Shown piece after piece: positions 34,289 through 46,400 of a stretch of DNA of 64,000 nt. This DNA comes from Xiphydria camelus (Eukaryota; Arthropoda; Insecta; Hymenoptera; Xiphydriidae): the NCBI GenBank assembly GCA_963678675.1, contig OY783199.1, positions 22,503,546 to 22,567,545 of the forward strand. Direction: 5' to 3'. Position numbers and translations under genes: made by a program. The notes under the pieces are model-generated. The model saw only the letters and a list, made by a program, of their open reading frames with translations, was not told the DNA's origin and did no database searches. Numbering within the stretch: position 1 is the first letter of the stretch; every line of letters begins with the position of its first letter.

Positions 34289-35535
34289 GGTATACAAATA
34301 AATTTTAGGACACTTCCACTCCGTCTTATAAAAGTAATTCAAAGTTACCGCTCACACATATGATGTAGTTGCATTTGTTATGTAGTATCGAAACACAAGG
34401 GAGTCATAGATATAACCTTTAAATTCTGTGAATAAAACATGCAGACCGATGAGCTCTTTATTAGACCCTGCATTCGCTATGAATTCCATCAAGGAAAAAG
34501 TGTTAGGAAAGCATGTAAATCGATCTGTTCTGTTCTTGGGGACGACATTGTATCTAAAAGTATATGTGAGTATCGGTATAAGAGATTTAAAGACGGTGAT
34601 TTTGATGTCAGTGACCGTGGATGTACCTGGGCCAATGTAAAGGTGGACGACCAGGAACTGCAAGCGTTGCTGAATGAAAACTCTTGACAGACGGAAAAAC
34701 AACTTTCAAAACAGCTAGGAGTAACTCAACAAACTATTTCCTATCGCTTTGAAGCAATGGGAAAAATTCGAAAAGGAACAAAGTCGGTGCCAAACTCTTT
34801 GACTGAAGCAAATAAAAATAGCCGTCTTGACATATATTTGAATTTTTAGAACAAGCAACAAAGAAAGTTTTCTTTCTGTGGAAAATTATTACCGGCGATG
34901 AAAAGTGGATTTATTTTGATAATTTGAAACGCTGATTGGGTTGACCCCGGCGAGCCGACAACATCGACGCGAAGGCGCAATATTCACTGTAACAAAGCCA
35001 TGCGGTGTACATGGTGGGATATGAAAGGCGTACTCCATTATGAACTTCTGAAACCTGGTGAGACAGTTACTGCCGTTCGCTATCGTCAAGAATAATTACG
35101 ATTGAACCAAAAAATTGACCAAAAGCGTCCATTTACAGGCAAAGGAAAACGTCCAGTAAAACTGCTTCATGACAACGCCAGGCCTCATGTGGGTTGACCG
35201 GTCAAGGATACATTAATGGCTCTTGGATAGAAGTTGTACACACTTGGTGTATTCGCCAGACTTAGCTCCAACTGATTTTCACTTGTTTCGGAAAATGCAA
35301 AACGAATTATCTGATGTGCGATTCAAAACATCTGAAGAAGTCCAAAAATGGGTCGATAACTTCCTCATCTCGCAAGGTGAAACTTTCTTTGCGGAAGGCA
35401 TCCGTGAATTGCGTAAAAGATGACTGAAGGTCAATGAAAGTGAGGGGGATTATTTTGACGAATAAATGTATTTTACTTTTTTCTAAAATAAATTTTGAAT
35501 TTTTGCAAAAGTGTCCTAAAACTTATTTGTACACC
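34289..35535 (+). mobile_element. Mariner element, inactive
   Basis: A 1247-bp element flanked by TA (34287-34288 and 35536-35537), with terminal repeats of about 28 bp (GGTATACAAATAAATTTTAG left, GGTGTACAAATAAGTTTTAG right, inverted). Length and layout are those of a full mariner. The transposase gene within is broken (separate entry). The ends are well kept, so it could still be moved by an active relative. Confidence 0.88.
34439..35423 (+). pseudogene. Mariner transposase pseudogene
   Basis: Conserved landmarks appear in order on the plus strand: an N-terminal helix-turn-helix part (IRYEFHQGKSVRKACKSIC), a second one (QLSKQLGVTQQTISYRF), then WWDMKGVLHYELLKPG, the catalytic [10 protein letters not shown], the second catalytic stretch YSPDLAPTDFHLF, and the C-terminal FFAEGIRELRKR. 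The spacing of the last two aspartates fits the DD34D mariner signature. Stops interrupt it at several points (for example after LLNENS and after HVG) and frameshifts occur, so no functional protein is made. Confidence 0.88.
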
Positions 35536-36009
35536 TAATATAATTATTTTTCTAATCGTTTTATTTGTACATTAAATGGTAAAATTTAATAGATATTATT
35601 ATCACTGATTAGTTCGTGATTGTATTGTGGCAATGGCGAATATTCGACATTCATTGGTAGGCATTGAATATTTTACTAATGAGGCTTGAGTTATTTCTTG
35701 ATAAAATGATAACGAGTACTTACGTACAATTTTTCTTTCGAATTTGGGTACTAGGTAGCTTCTTAATTGGGGATATCATTTCCTCATTCCCATATCTCGC
35801 TCTTATGTTTATGCAGGCATATTCACCTTTAGACTATCGGAAGACGCTATAAACGTCTCTAATCATCTTTAATGGTTTTATGGCTCTAACCTTTACAATA
35901 CTCGACTCATTTTCTTTCATTAAGGAGACAGAGGTAATAAAGTGGAACTACACATTCCTACGTTTACATCATGATTTCTAGGTAATGCTCATGGAAGATG
36001 AACCTTGAA

Positions 36010-37290
36010 AACCACACGTGCACAAAAATCTGCAAGCCTTGCCATTAGAATTGCAGCAACTGCGTCTCCTGTTGCTGACTGTTTGCAGCAAGATGTGCAG
36101 AATTTGTGTCCATACAGCAGGTAGCAGTATAGCGTGCAGGCAGAGTAAACGCGGGGCGAAGTTCGAGGCGAGGGCCTTCTCCGGGTATATTATAAGAAGC
36201 TCGTCCAGCAGCTACATCGTAACCTTAGGCGCAATTCCCACAAAAGTGGCGCGTGGAACGGGCATTTGCCACTTGCATTTAAAGTAGTATGGTCACTCTC
36301 CAAAGTGATCGTTGAGTGTCCGTAAAAAAAGTCATTAAAAAACTATGATTTATAATTGAAAATTCTCTTTGTGAATTATAAAATTTATGACCATAAGAAT
36401 TAGTCGATTATTTTGATTATTTTTCACTTATTATTCAAATAATATGCCTCCTTTTATACTAGCGTCTTTTTATGTGTGGCAACGCATATTATCAATGGGC
36501 TCGTGGCCCAGTAGAGAAAACCACGGCACACTCAAACGTTTGAGTGTATCGTGGGGAAAACGAGATCTGAAATGCACGCTTGTGTGTGAACCCTCTCCAC
36601 TGACACGACGTTGCCGCATCTACTCGACGCGCTATTTCCGAACACCGAGAAGCAGAAATTAGTTATAACTAAAGTATCAAACGGTCAATAATTTTCATCA
36701 ATTGATGTAAATTTTTGTTTTTTCTTCCCCGTTTTTTGGTATATTTTTTATATTTTAATCTTGGATTTTATATACAAAGCCCAAGAGAAAAGTGTCTTGC
36801 CGATAAGACTCTGGGTTATTTTCTACTCGGTAATTAATTTTTATCAGACATACTAAACGGTCAATCTACCCCAAATTGCACCAGGAGGTTTCTATTGATA
36901 TTAGCTTGTATACATAATTATTTCATATTTAAATCTTGGAAATCGATTCGTGACCATACTACTTTAAGCCTATGAGGGACCACGCCAGTGCCACGCCCCC
37001 CCCCCCCCCCCCGCCCCTCATAGGCTTAAATGCAAGTGGCAAATGCCTAAGGAAGATTCCCCTTCTCGTCCGATCAAAAAAAAAATTGACAACGTCACTT
37101 ATTGAACACTCTTCGTTGGAGGTCTTCCGGGCTCCAAAGAGTTTATGCGGCCGCTACTGTAAATATAGCGTTATCGTAGTCTGCATAAAATACGCACGCC
37201 CTTGCTGCAAACAGTCAGCAACAGAGGACGCAATTGCTGTAATTGTAATGGTAAGGCGTGCAGGAAAACTACACGACGTACCAACAATAT
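36010..37290. mobile_element. Foldback element split by a TTAA element
   Basis: The left arm about 36010-36282 continues at 36968-36977; the right arm is 37016-37290. The arms share CTGTTGCTGACTGTTTGCAG (left, 36072) and GGCATTTGCCACTTGCATTT with their inverse on the right. A run of 17 C lies at the centre. The left arm is interrupted at a TTAA by another element, 36283-36963. Confidence 0.75.
36283..36963. mobile_element. TTAA-flanked (piggyBac-like) non-autonomous element
   Basis: A 681-bp insert is bounded by AGTAGTATGGTCAC and its exact inverse GTGACCATACTACT and flanked on both sides by TTAA (36279-36282 and 36964-36967). TTAA duplication is the hallmark of piggyBac transposition. There is no transposase inside. 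The untouched right arm of the host foldback shows the pre-insertion sequence. Confidence 0.82.
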
Positions 37291-37659
37291 GCCGTTAGAA
37301 TGCCGAAATGTTACTATCAGTGAAAAAGTAGTCATTTTTGCAGCACACAGGGAAGCGAAGCTATTTATTTTACAAATAAGGATTATTCTTGAGATATATT
37401 TTTCGAACTAAGATTTGTAATTCGCATAACATGAAGCATAGAATCATATATTCGTGCAAATTAAGAGGATTCTTTCATTTGAAATCACCGTATTGGATCA
37501 GACACTGGACGTTTGATATTTTGCTGTGATCTCGGATTCGTCATCGGTGGTATCAGACATCATTAAAAATTAATTTGTATGCAAACCGAACGACACTTGG
37601 AGTAAATTGTACCACAGACATGCGGAAGCTGTCATAATTTGATGCAAGACATATCTGTA

Positions 37660-37905
37660 CCTTGGAATAGAAAGGGCGGTTGTCCAAAACCCCGCATTCG
37701 CGTAAACAGTTGATTCTGTGAGTGCGGTCAAATAGGTCAATGTAAATTCATTTCTTTTGCTAATTTGTTAGGGAAACTATGATTTTTGTGACTTAAAATT
37801 CAGCATTTTAACCGTGCTCAATGAAAAGGTCGGGCTTTGTTATTCTAGAATATACACTTATCCCAAAACATGAATTTTAGGACATCCGCCCTTTCTATTC
37901 CAGGG
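37660..37905. mobile_element. MITE
   Basis: A 246-bp element between TA dinucleotides with inverted ends CCTTGGAATAGAAAGGGCGG and CCCTGGAATAGAAAGGGCGG, matched for about 27 bp. Non-coding. Confidence 0.75.
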
Positions 37906-37909
37906 TACA

Positions 37910-39895
37910 AATATACTGATTAAGGAAATTCATTCTAGAACAAAATGTTCACGATTCGAACGAGGAATCCTTTAGCGGTATAACCTATGTATACCCAGAC
38001 AGCAGGGAATATCAAACTACATCGTACCGATATCGTGGAAAGTCTGGCGATATCGGTGATATCTCTTAAGATATCCGAGGAATATTGTAAATCAGATATT
38101 TCTCGTAGATATCTATAAATATCTCAAAGATTTAAGATCTCTTATGAAAAATAAGATTTTTTTAAATCTTGTTTTTAGTAAAAAAATATTCACTAATTTT
38201 TCACTTTCTCCATGTGCGGATACAGGCGTACGAACATTTCTTTTTACATTGGTGCAGAGTTACTTTCTTAGGTGCAATCTTACCTTAGAATATACACGTT
38301 TTACTTGAAGCATCGTGTTACGTAAGAATATTTTTAATTACATTATGTGAAAAATAGTTATAAATATTTCATTACAGATATTTCCGAGACATTCCGAAAA
38401 TGTCTCTCAGATATTTATTCTACGTCTGACTTATATTTGTCTGGTATTGGGCAGTGACCTATGCGTCTGTACGATAACTATATATAGTGTGGATATTTTT
38501 AAATGTCGGACAGACATTGGATATCGCGTGCCCAATATGTGTGCGATATCGCTACACGGTATTAATATCTATCTGGATAATTGAGTAATAGATCGACAAT
38601 TTTAATATTAAACACGAAGTATATTACGATATACAATCATTTCATTCAAAAGACATCTATTTCCGTATTATCTATCAAAATTATTATTTTATACAAAGAA
38701 AAATAATTAATTTGTTTAAAATAAATATTGACTGGAGAACGGGAAAATCTTCAGATATAGTGGACATTTCTTTGTAAATAACACCTTTTAAGATTCACTA
38801 CGAACCAAGGTCTAGAGACGTCAAGTCTAGAGTAAACGAGCTAACCACATATTATTACAGCTCTTCCGCGTTCAATCAAAACGACTCATTTCTAGCAATC
38901 AGAAAATAATATGCTGAACGCTCGTTTCATCGTTACCATATTGTTTTTGTTATTTCTGAAGGTATTTCTTCCAATAACGAGCCTAATATATTTTGCAGAA
39001 ATATGGTAGGTACACATTCTACTATTGTGAGATTTCCTTGTGAAAGAAATAAGGACCGATAATTTGATCACCAATATTCCACACGTACCTATTATACGTT
39101 TACCAACCACGGTTTCCTGAGTAGACATTTGAATCGGATGACGGTAGGGCTACTGTTGGCTCCGATGTCCAATATTGGCATTCAATGTTTGATATAAGAC
39201 AGACTATGAAATTTAAATGAACAAGAGCTCAGTGGTCAAGTTACGACTAATACTAAATGTTTCTTGATTCGCGATTAGAATGAATTGCAAGTTTGGAAAT
39301 ATTTGAGATCTACAAAAACATAGGGGTATTCGACGCTAATTCAAACACCCAAAAATGGATGTTTCCCAAAAAACGTCAAAAGGGTAAGGTCATATGAGTA
39401 CGATTCCGCCGAGTTGCAAATTGATTCTCATATAAATCACGGAGTAATCGTATCTTTTAATTTTTATTTCTCAAATAGAGGGCAAAACCATATCAGAGAT
39501 TTCTTTTTTCATATTCAACGAGTTAAAAAAAATCTCTATAGCTACAACTGGAAGTTCTATCATGTAGCTTTGCATATATTTTTCCTGTTAATTTGTCAAG
39601 TATGAAAAAATATATACCACTAATAAGGCTTGTCCCTTACTTTAAAAAATAAAAATAAGAATATACAACTACTTCGTGATTTAAAAGGAGGACCGAAGAC
39701 TCATCGAAACCTTGATATGGGTCATTCTCATGAAAAGCATACTATTTCAGTTCTAACTTTTAAAAAAATTATCATGGAAAAATTTTACATTTTCCTTCTT
39801 CAAATCCATAAAACTAATATTTCATCATACAACTACATTTCCGGGATGGTAGATAATATTTAAGCAAAAATTAACAAAAAAATAAAAATTGGATT
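37910..39895. other. Intergenic DNA, partly GATATC-rich
   Basis: No gene. 37990-38580 is unusually rich in GATATC and ATATCT motifs and starts with CCCAGACAGCAGGGAATATC, possibly an element end. The rest is AT-rich without recognisable structure. Confidence 0.35.
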
Positions 39896-40560
39896 TCACG
39901 GAGGTGAGACACTGACCAAATTATTTACTTTTGTTCGTGGACTTATCTTTTTATTTGCTTTTTTTAGTGGTTGAGCTCGTGCTTGATATTTTCTTGCTCG
40001 TCTTTCTGCTTTACGTAATTTATTTTTAAGATACTTAATTTGTAAATTTGTTGTGGCTCTATTCTTTCTTCTGATCTTTTTGCCGCATGCTACTCTACTT
40101 TTAGAGTTCGAGGAGGATCCAGCACTATTAGGAGTATCATGATTAAGTGCTTCGATCTGTACTGGAGAGGCCGGTGGAGTTTGGTCAGTTAAATATTTTT
40201 GAACCGAAGTATTCACGGAGGTGAAGTCCAAGGGTGTAAGGTCGCATGACTTTGGTGGCCAGTTTACATCAGCATTTCTCGAAATAACGCGTCCCGGAAA
40301 CTTTTTGTGCACAAAAGAGATTGTCTTACGAGCACAGTGTGGCAAGTGGCACCGTCTTGTTGAAAAAAAAACATTGTTTATGTCCATATTTCCGTCCACA
40401 AGACGGTAGATAGACCGCTCCGTTGGTCAATTATGTCGACCATAAATTACTCGCAACGCTCGAAATGTCGGCGAGCCGAACACTTATTTTTATAGTAAAT
40501 ACGAATAATTTCTACTCGCTGTTGAATTGTGTACTTCTCCATGATTAATTGCCCACTAGT
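39896..40560 (-). pseudogene. Internally deleted transposase remnant
   Basis: On the minus strand a start MEKYTIQQRVEIIRIYYKNK (from about 40542), typical of a widespread insect DNA-transposon protein, is followed after a frame change and an evident internal deletion by VFF, QQDGATCHT (frameshifted) and FPGRVISRNADVNWPPKSCD and LTPLD, the catalytic end of the same kind of protein. The open frame then continues into an unrelated lysine- and arginine-rich tail (IKYLKNKLRKAERRARKYQA), apparently from another source. ACGGAGGTGA motifs recur at 39897, 40216, 40676 and 41159. Confidence 0.65.
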
Positions 40561-40734
40561 GCTGAACACAGCCGTTGATGTTTGATCTTCACATGTCAAG
40601 CAGTGTTACCGCTATTACATTTAAAAGTTCTGACGCCCTTATTGGAAAACTCTTTAGTACTTTAACAAGAAAGTAACGGAGGTGAGATTGTTTTGGGATA
40701 CAAGAGAAGTTAGTAATAGTACCTATCTTGTTTC

Positions 40735-41001
40735 ATTAGGCGGAAATCCGAGGATTTCAGCCGAATGACATATAATATTTTTCCTCACGAATGCCATTTC
40801 TCAAAACAAAACAAACAGAAGTATACACGGCTCACATTTCACATTGCGTTTATCAATTTGGAAAAAGGACCCACTTCGGACTAAACAATCTTTTGACAGC
40901 CTGCGGACTCCCGGTCAATGTCGCTCGGGAAAAATGCCATCTTGCGGTCTAAAAATAGGCTGGAAAAATGGCCTCGAAATGGGCATAAGTGAGGAAAAAT
41001 T
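40735..41001. mobile_element. Repeat family R, uninterrupted copy
   Basis: This copy matches 46013-46400 in direct orientation (CATTAGGCGGAAATCCGAGG and the following 250 bp). Its core is an element with ends TTTTTCCTCACGAATGCC (about 40789) and the inverse GGCATAAGTGAGGAAAAA (about 40983-41000). It lacks a short insertion found in the other copy. Confidence 0.7.
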
Positions 41002-41009
41002 TTTTAATT

Positions 41010-43430
41010 GTCATGGAGTGTGAGGAAAAAAGTTGTGAGTAATTGCAATTAAACATTATTCTACTTACTTTATAAATATCCCTAAAATTGATAATTGGTT
41101 TTTAGTTTTCTATAATACATGTAACAGTGTTGACTTCTGTATGGAAGATATGTAGTTCACGGAGGTAAGATCTCACCTTCCGTTGGTAGTTAAAAAATAA
41201 AAAAAGGATTACAAAATTTCAAGGATTGGCTTAATACAGTTCAATATATATATGTGTAGTTTTGCTGTCATTTACTCTAAGCCGAACGATGATTCCGTAA
41301 TTTGTTAGAGACAAGTATGTTATTGTTTTCGTGAGAATGACCCATATACAACCCGGGGCAAAATGTACAGGCCAGTGATGCTGGTTACATATCAGTTGGG
41401 GCACTCCGTTCGCTGTAGCTTCCTGTAACTTCATAAAAATACCGACAGAGATCGGATCAGAACCAAGCAGGATCAGTGCATTGAGTCAAGCGAGAATCAC
41501 ATTTCCGCGACTATTTAGAAAGAACGCGAACAAGAATGTTGAAGCAAACTCAATTCTAGATCAAGTGTGAAATAGTTGATGTCTTTCGCTCGATTCAATC
41601 CACTAGGTTCCGATCCGAGCTATCGGCATTACCATGAGATTACTCGTACAAGAAGCTTCAGCAAATGGGGTGCCTAACTCATTTCCTCCCAGTGGGTCGT
41701 TTGCGACCCACTTAAGAAAAAAAATTCTGCAGCGCCACTTATTGTTTCGCGCGCGCTTCTACCGTGCTCAACACATGTAGTAAGGCTTGGCAACAGCGAA
41801 ATTTTTAAACAATTTTTGGGGAGCTCTTACACATAGTAGAATACGTTTAAACCATAGAAACCTAAAAAATGGATATTTTTTTTGGGAGGGAATGGGCTAA
41901 ACTGATATACAATCAACGTCGCTGGCCTGTAAGTTATGCCTCGAATTGTAGAGATTGGATAATTTAATGGTATGCCAATGAATGATTATTCTGTCTATTC
42001 GTGAATATTGACTTATCAGTAAATAAAATGAAATAAATATATAGGTTATTTCTTTCAATCTTAAGTTAAGCCCATCTCCTATGTATGATTTCAAGTCTAT
42101 AATCACATATAATACACATACATATGTTCAATTACTTTAACAATGTGACTTATAGTTAACGTCGAAAGGAAATATTTACACCTACGAGTGGGAACTTATA
42201 TGAGTTATAGTCAAATAATAGAAATTTATACTAGAGATATATATATATATATATATATATTTAAAAATAAAATTGAGTAACTCTAAAAGTATATAATATC
42301 TTCTTTAACTACAGTTATCTCGTTATAATGAATTTTTCACCCTAAATATAGTTTTTTTTTAAGCTTATATTTCAACCTATAAAAAGTCTTGTATCGGTGC
42401 TGGACGAAACATTAGTAGGTAACAGGGTCTTCGTAATTGAAATAGTAATACAAATAGCACTGATCATTACTGTTCCATGACACAAATTTGGAGTGAAGCC
42501 AGCTACAAACGTGATATAAATAACAATATGACGTGTTTCTTTTTGGGTAGTTTTTGAAATAATTTTATATTCACTACTATTTCTACAATTTTTTTCTGAC
42601 ATAAGTTCCACGATAAGTTCCTTATATTGCTTTTGTGAAATTGATAAAATGATGACTATTACTTCCTTAAATATGGAACTTATTATTCGGTGATGAGAAA
42701 TGTTTAGAAATAACAATTCCAGTTTTCAAGAGTGCTTCAAGATATTCAATGAGTAAGCATGAAAGGAAAGGATCCTTCGATGGAAGATGGTTTTTTATGA
42801 AACTGCTTACGTCAAAGATAAATTCGACCCGAAATTACGGAGATGCGTCTAACTGGTTTGCTCTTATGACTGGGGACTGACGCACATCCGAGTAGACTGA
42901 CAATGAGTAATAATAGTTACTATTATCCCGGTACTTCTATTTGTGGCCGGCCTTCCGGGATCTATCTGCAAAATCAACGTTTGTGAAGTGGGTTATGTGT
43001 TTTATTATCGATACCTTCTACATTTCATGTTTATTGCTCTCTGAGCTTCATTTACAGCTTCATCACTCTCTTCTTTCGTTTTGAATAATTATTATGTATC
43101 AACTGAACAGGTATGCGGTTTCTCCCACACCTTTGTCATAGTCACGTGCTGGGAATAACGTACCTATCCTTTGCGATCGGTCTTCGCTGGAAAGCGAGAC
43201 CATCTTAATAAGTAACATTTCGTATTAAGAGCCTCGAAAGAAGCTCTTGCAAAGGACTAAAAACGTAACGACTGCACGAGGTTTTAATTTCAGTAACGGG
43301 ATCTAACGAATAACGTTCTAACCGCGTGAAAAATACCTCACTCGATACCTCGGCCTTCATTACTTGAGACGGTAGGAAATGTAATTATCAGCAGCGATAC
43401 TCGTGAAGAATCGGATTTACCGTATGTCCT
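41010..43430. other. Intergenic DNA with an AT microsatellite
   Basis: A pure AT dinucleotide run lies at about 42237-42261. On the minus strand 42716-42372 is an unassigned open frame with hydrophobic stretches (see rejected items). No gene was recognised. Confidence 0.4.
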
Positions 43431-44254
43431 GGCCAGACCCCCCCCCCCAGCAAAGCGTGGATTTACACACTAGCCGCACGCAGTGCTGCCACGTAGTGGC
43501 ATCAGTGTGATCTCACCGTGGCATGATCGCGTGGCGTACACAAACTAAAAGCACCGTGGCTACACAGTGGACACACTTAGTGGTTCACGGCGTGAAGACA
43601 CAGTGTTTACACTCAGTGCAGTCACCGTGCCTTTTCGACGTGCACGCTTCGTAAATTTACCGACCATGAATATCGGTAAGTTCACTGTTTTCACAAAATT
43701 GTTAACACGTTCGCTGCGGAACACGCGACTCCTGCGTGAGGTGGCTATGTCTCCTGGGAGGATCACGCGGCTCCCGCGGCACTCGAATACCTAGTTTTAC
43801 GCAAATTTCAAGATTTTAGTACGGGGGTTAACTCAATCATTTTGATACGCAGGGAACGTGTTCGTTCGCTGCGTATCCGCGGCTCTTTTGCAAATTTGAT
43901 CTGCGCATGTGTGCGGTTGTAAATTTACAATTAATTGATTTCAAACCCCGAAAGCAAAATTTTTAAATTAGAAAATAACAAAATTGATATTATAATGATA
44001 TTTCAAACAGTGCAAATTGTACTGAATTATTCCATAAATAATGAATGATTAATTATCATAATCGCTACTGTTCTGAAAAAGAAAGTATCAAATTATTTTT
44101 AAAAATTTAATGAGATATTATAAAGGTCGGTTTTAGCTTACGTTTGACACATAGCTCGAAATCGGCTTTCGAGTTTATCTCACTAGTCACAGTACTGTTG
44201 CTTTCAGGTATCGATATTATATGTATAACTCTCTTAGTCGACTTCCACCACAAA

Positions 44255-44400
44255 GAGTCGATGGCGCAATTGGTAGAATGCGAGAAGCGTTCCCAGTCTC
44301 CTAAAGAACTCAGGTTCGAGTCCTGGCCGGGTCGGGTTTGAGAAAAAAAAACCGACACTCTCTCTCTCTAGTAGGCGGATAAGGTAGGCGGGAAATCTGA
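44255..44400 (+). mobile_element. tRNA-derived repeat (SINE-like), copy 2
   Basis: The A box is at 44262-44277 (TGGCGCAATTGGTAGA) and the B box at 44313-44323 (GGTTCGAGTCC), followed by an A run and CCGACACTC. Spacing and order are those of a tRNA gene, but the flanks do not pair as an acceptor stem, and the sequence belongs to a larger dispersed repeat. Confidence 0.7.
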
Positions 44401-44543
44401 CTTTATCGCCCCCTTTTTGCAAAAAATTCTACTTTTACTATCGTACTTACACTGCGTGACTGCAGTGTGGCTTCACGCTGGACGTCCAGATGGACACCCC
44501 AGTGCATGCACTCGAATGTACCGCGTGAAAGTAGTGTGCAGTC

Positions 44544-44684
44544 ACGGTGGCGCCACTTTGCTATCGGGGCCACAGTTGCAGGGATCTTGAAATTTACCAT
44601 CGGCCGTGCTTGGTCGGTACTCGAGTCATTTTTTACCGGTAGAAGTCGAGTCGGTATACCCCGATAACAAAGTGGCGCCACCGT
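44544..44684. repeat. Palindrome of about 140 bp
   Basis: The arms CACGGTGGCGCCACTTTGCT on the left and the inverse AACAAAGTGGCGCCACCGTG on the right are about 27 bp each, ending in CGGGG/CCCCG. Confidence 0.7.
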
Positions 44685-44717
44685 GATGCACGTACCGCAC
44701 GAACCGTACCGACCAAA

Positions 44718-44816
44718 TGTCTGATTTCCCGATAGCTGTCAATTCGGAAAATCGAAGTATTGAATAATAGATGAAACACTTCGATCTCTTGAATTAACAG
44801 CTATCGGGAAATCAGG
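44718..44816. repeat. Palindrome of about 98 bp
   Basis: CTGATTTCCCGATAGCTGT on the left is inverted as ACAGCTATCGGGAAATCAG on the right, and the AATTC that follows is also mirrored. This is a likely small MITE. Confidence 0.7.
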
Positions 44817-45099
44817 CGTTTGACACTTTTCGCTCTCACGCAGAACACACAGCGCACTCTTCTCAAGCCAACTCTAACTATAAAATTCTTCACCGTCGGT
44901 AAAGTTTCTGCAATGTCGGTATCTCTGCTCGTTTAATTTGGGATGATACATCCCCGATAGCCAGGTGACTCCACAGTGGTGGCACTGTGGGACCACGCGG
45001 TGACTTTGAGAAACATCACAGTGATGTCTTGGTGCGTGCCCACTGGGGTACCACTGTGGCATCACGCAGTGTAAAGGCCATCACACGTGAAAAAACGTA

Positions 45100-45850
45100 A
45101 GCAGTAACAGTAAGGATTGACCAATCAGAAATATCATTCTTACGGAATTATGCTTAAACAGGCTTTCCCCAAACCGTTCTTGAGTTATTCGCCAAAAACT
45201 GCGAATTTGGGAGATTTTTTATTCTGTGATAACTTCAGGACGGATGAACTAACTTCAATGAAAATTGAAATACAGATTCTCTCCATGGAGCTCTACGGAA
45301 CAAAAATTAAATTGTTGAGATCGGTTCATTAGTTTAAGAGATACATCCATTTAAATACATTTTGATAACGGACGGACGGACAGGCAGAAATTAGTAGTGT
45401 CCAAAGGACACTAATAAATATACAGGTATACTTCAGCACCTTTTAGGACAGTGACTGTTCCATTCATACGGCTTCTTTTTTAAAGGCACGAATCTCTCAG
45501 GACCTCTCTTTTTTTTACTGTTGAATCGAATTGAGAAACTGAGTGGCGTGGATTGGCTATTGTCAAATTTGTCAAACCGTGTGCGTTTCGACACGTACGT
45601 GATCGTATTTAATTGGGTTCAGGTTATAATGGGATTACGTCAGTTTCATAAGTTCTACTGTACGTGCGGCGCTAATAGAGATTGCTCTGTTGTCGATCTT
45701 TCGTTTCGGATGAACTCACCTATTCGAATGGGTTAGATTCGACGAAATCGTTTTAATGTATAATTCACATCGTATGGAGACCAGTCCTTATAAGCCTATC
45801 TGTATTCTGAATGCTATTTCGAACAATTAAGATTATACTTTCAGATATTT
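45100..45850. other. Intergenic DNA
   Basis: No gene was recognised; a short inverted repeat GTGTCCAAAGGACAC lies near 45396. Confidence 0.35.
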
Positions 45851-46012
45851 GAGGACATTGCAGCAAAAACGAGGCAGCAGCATTGTTAGAAATTTTTCAG
45901 GAGGGACAAAAACATGTTCTAAAATTCAAATTAATATTTTTTCTTTGGTTGTTACTATAAAAGTGGTTAACATGTTGGGTAGGAGTACAGTGATAGATAA
46001 TAGTATCTTATA

Positions 46013-46400
46013 TCATTAGGCGGAAATCCGAGGTTTTTTCAGACTGTGTTTAATTAGGTCGTAGCGCACGGGGCATGGTGAGGGCTCGTCTCTCCACCAT
46101 GCCCCGTACTACGATCTAAACACAGTCTTAAAAATCCGAGGATTTCAGCCGAATGACATATACTATTTTTTCTCACGAATGCCCATTTCTCAAAACAAAA
46201 CATATACACGACTCATTTCACGTTGCGTTCATCAGTTTGAAAAAAAGACCCACTTCGGACTAAGCAATCGCGTCAGTCTGTTTAAAGTACTTTTGACAGC
46301 CTGCAGACTCCCGCTCGGTGTCACGCTGGAAAAACGCCATCTTACGGTCTAAAAATAGGTTGAAAAAAAGGCCTCGAAATGGGCATGAGTGAGGAAAAAC
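46013..46400. mobile_element. Repeat family R, copy interrupted by a small element
   Basis: This is a direct repeat of 40735-41001, but a palindromic insert lies at about 46034-46131. AAATCCGAGG, present once in the other copy, occurs on both sides of the insert (46024-46033 and about 46132-46141), so it is a target duplication of about 10 bp. Confidence 0.75.
46034..46131. mobile_element. Small palindromic MITE
   Basis: The arms AGACTGTGTTTAATTAGGTC and the inverse of ACGATCTAAACACAGTCT, plus CGGGGCATGGTG and CACCATGCCCCG, form a hairpin of about 95 bp. The roughly 10-bp target duplication would suit a Mutator-like mobiliser. Confidence 0.7.

Larger units (their letters stand above)
43437..45100. 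repeat. GC-rich block of nested repeats
   Basis: The block is rich in GTGGCACCGTG- and CACAGTGG-type motifs and contains several element ends with CCCGATAGC or its inverse (about 44571, 44661, 44733, 44805, 44953). 43970-44100 matches 13610-13745 inversely, and 44953-45075 matches 53472-53600 directly. It contains the tRNA-derived segment at 44255-44400 and two palindromes. Confidence 0.65.

Noticed and set aside
34352..34702. 116-codon minus-strand open frame
   Set aside because: It is antisense to the N-terminal part of the mariner transposase pseudogene.
42372..42716. Minus-strand 114-codon open frame with hydrophobic segments, considered as an odorant receptor exon
   Set aside because: No odorant or gustatory receptor motif could be aligned and no neighbouring exon was found.
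44258..44335. Possible functional tRNA gene
   Set aside because: A and B boxes are good, but no acceptor stem pairs and the sequence is part of a dispersed repeat with two further copies in the window.
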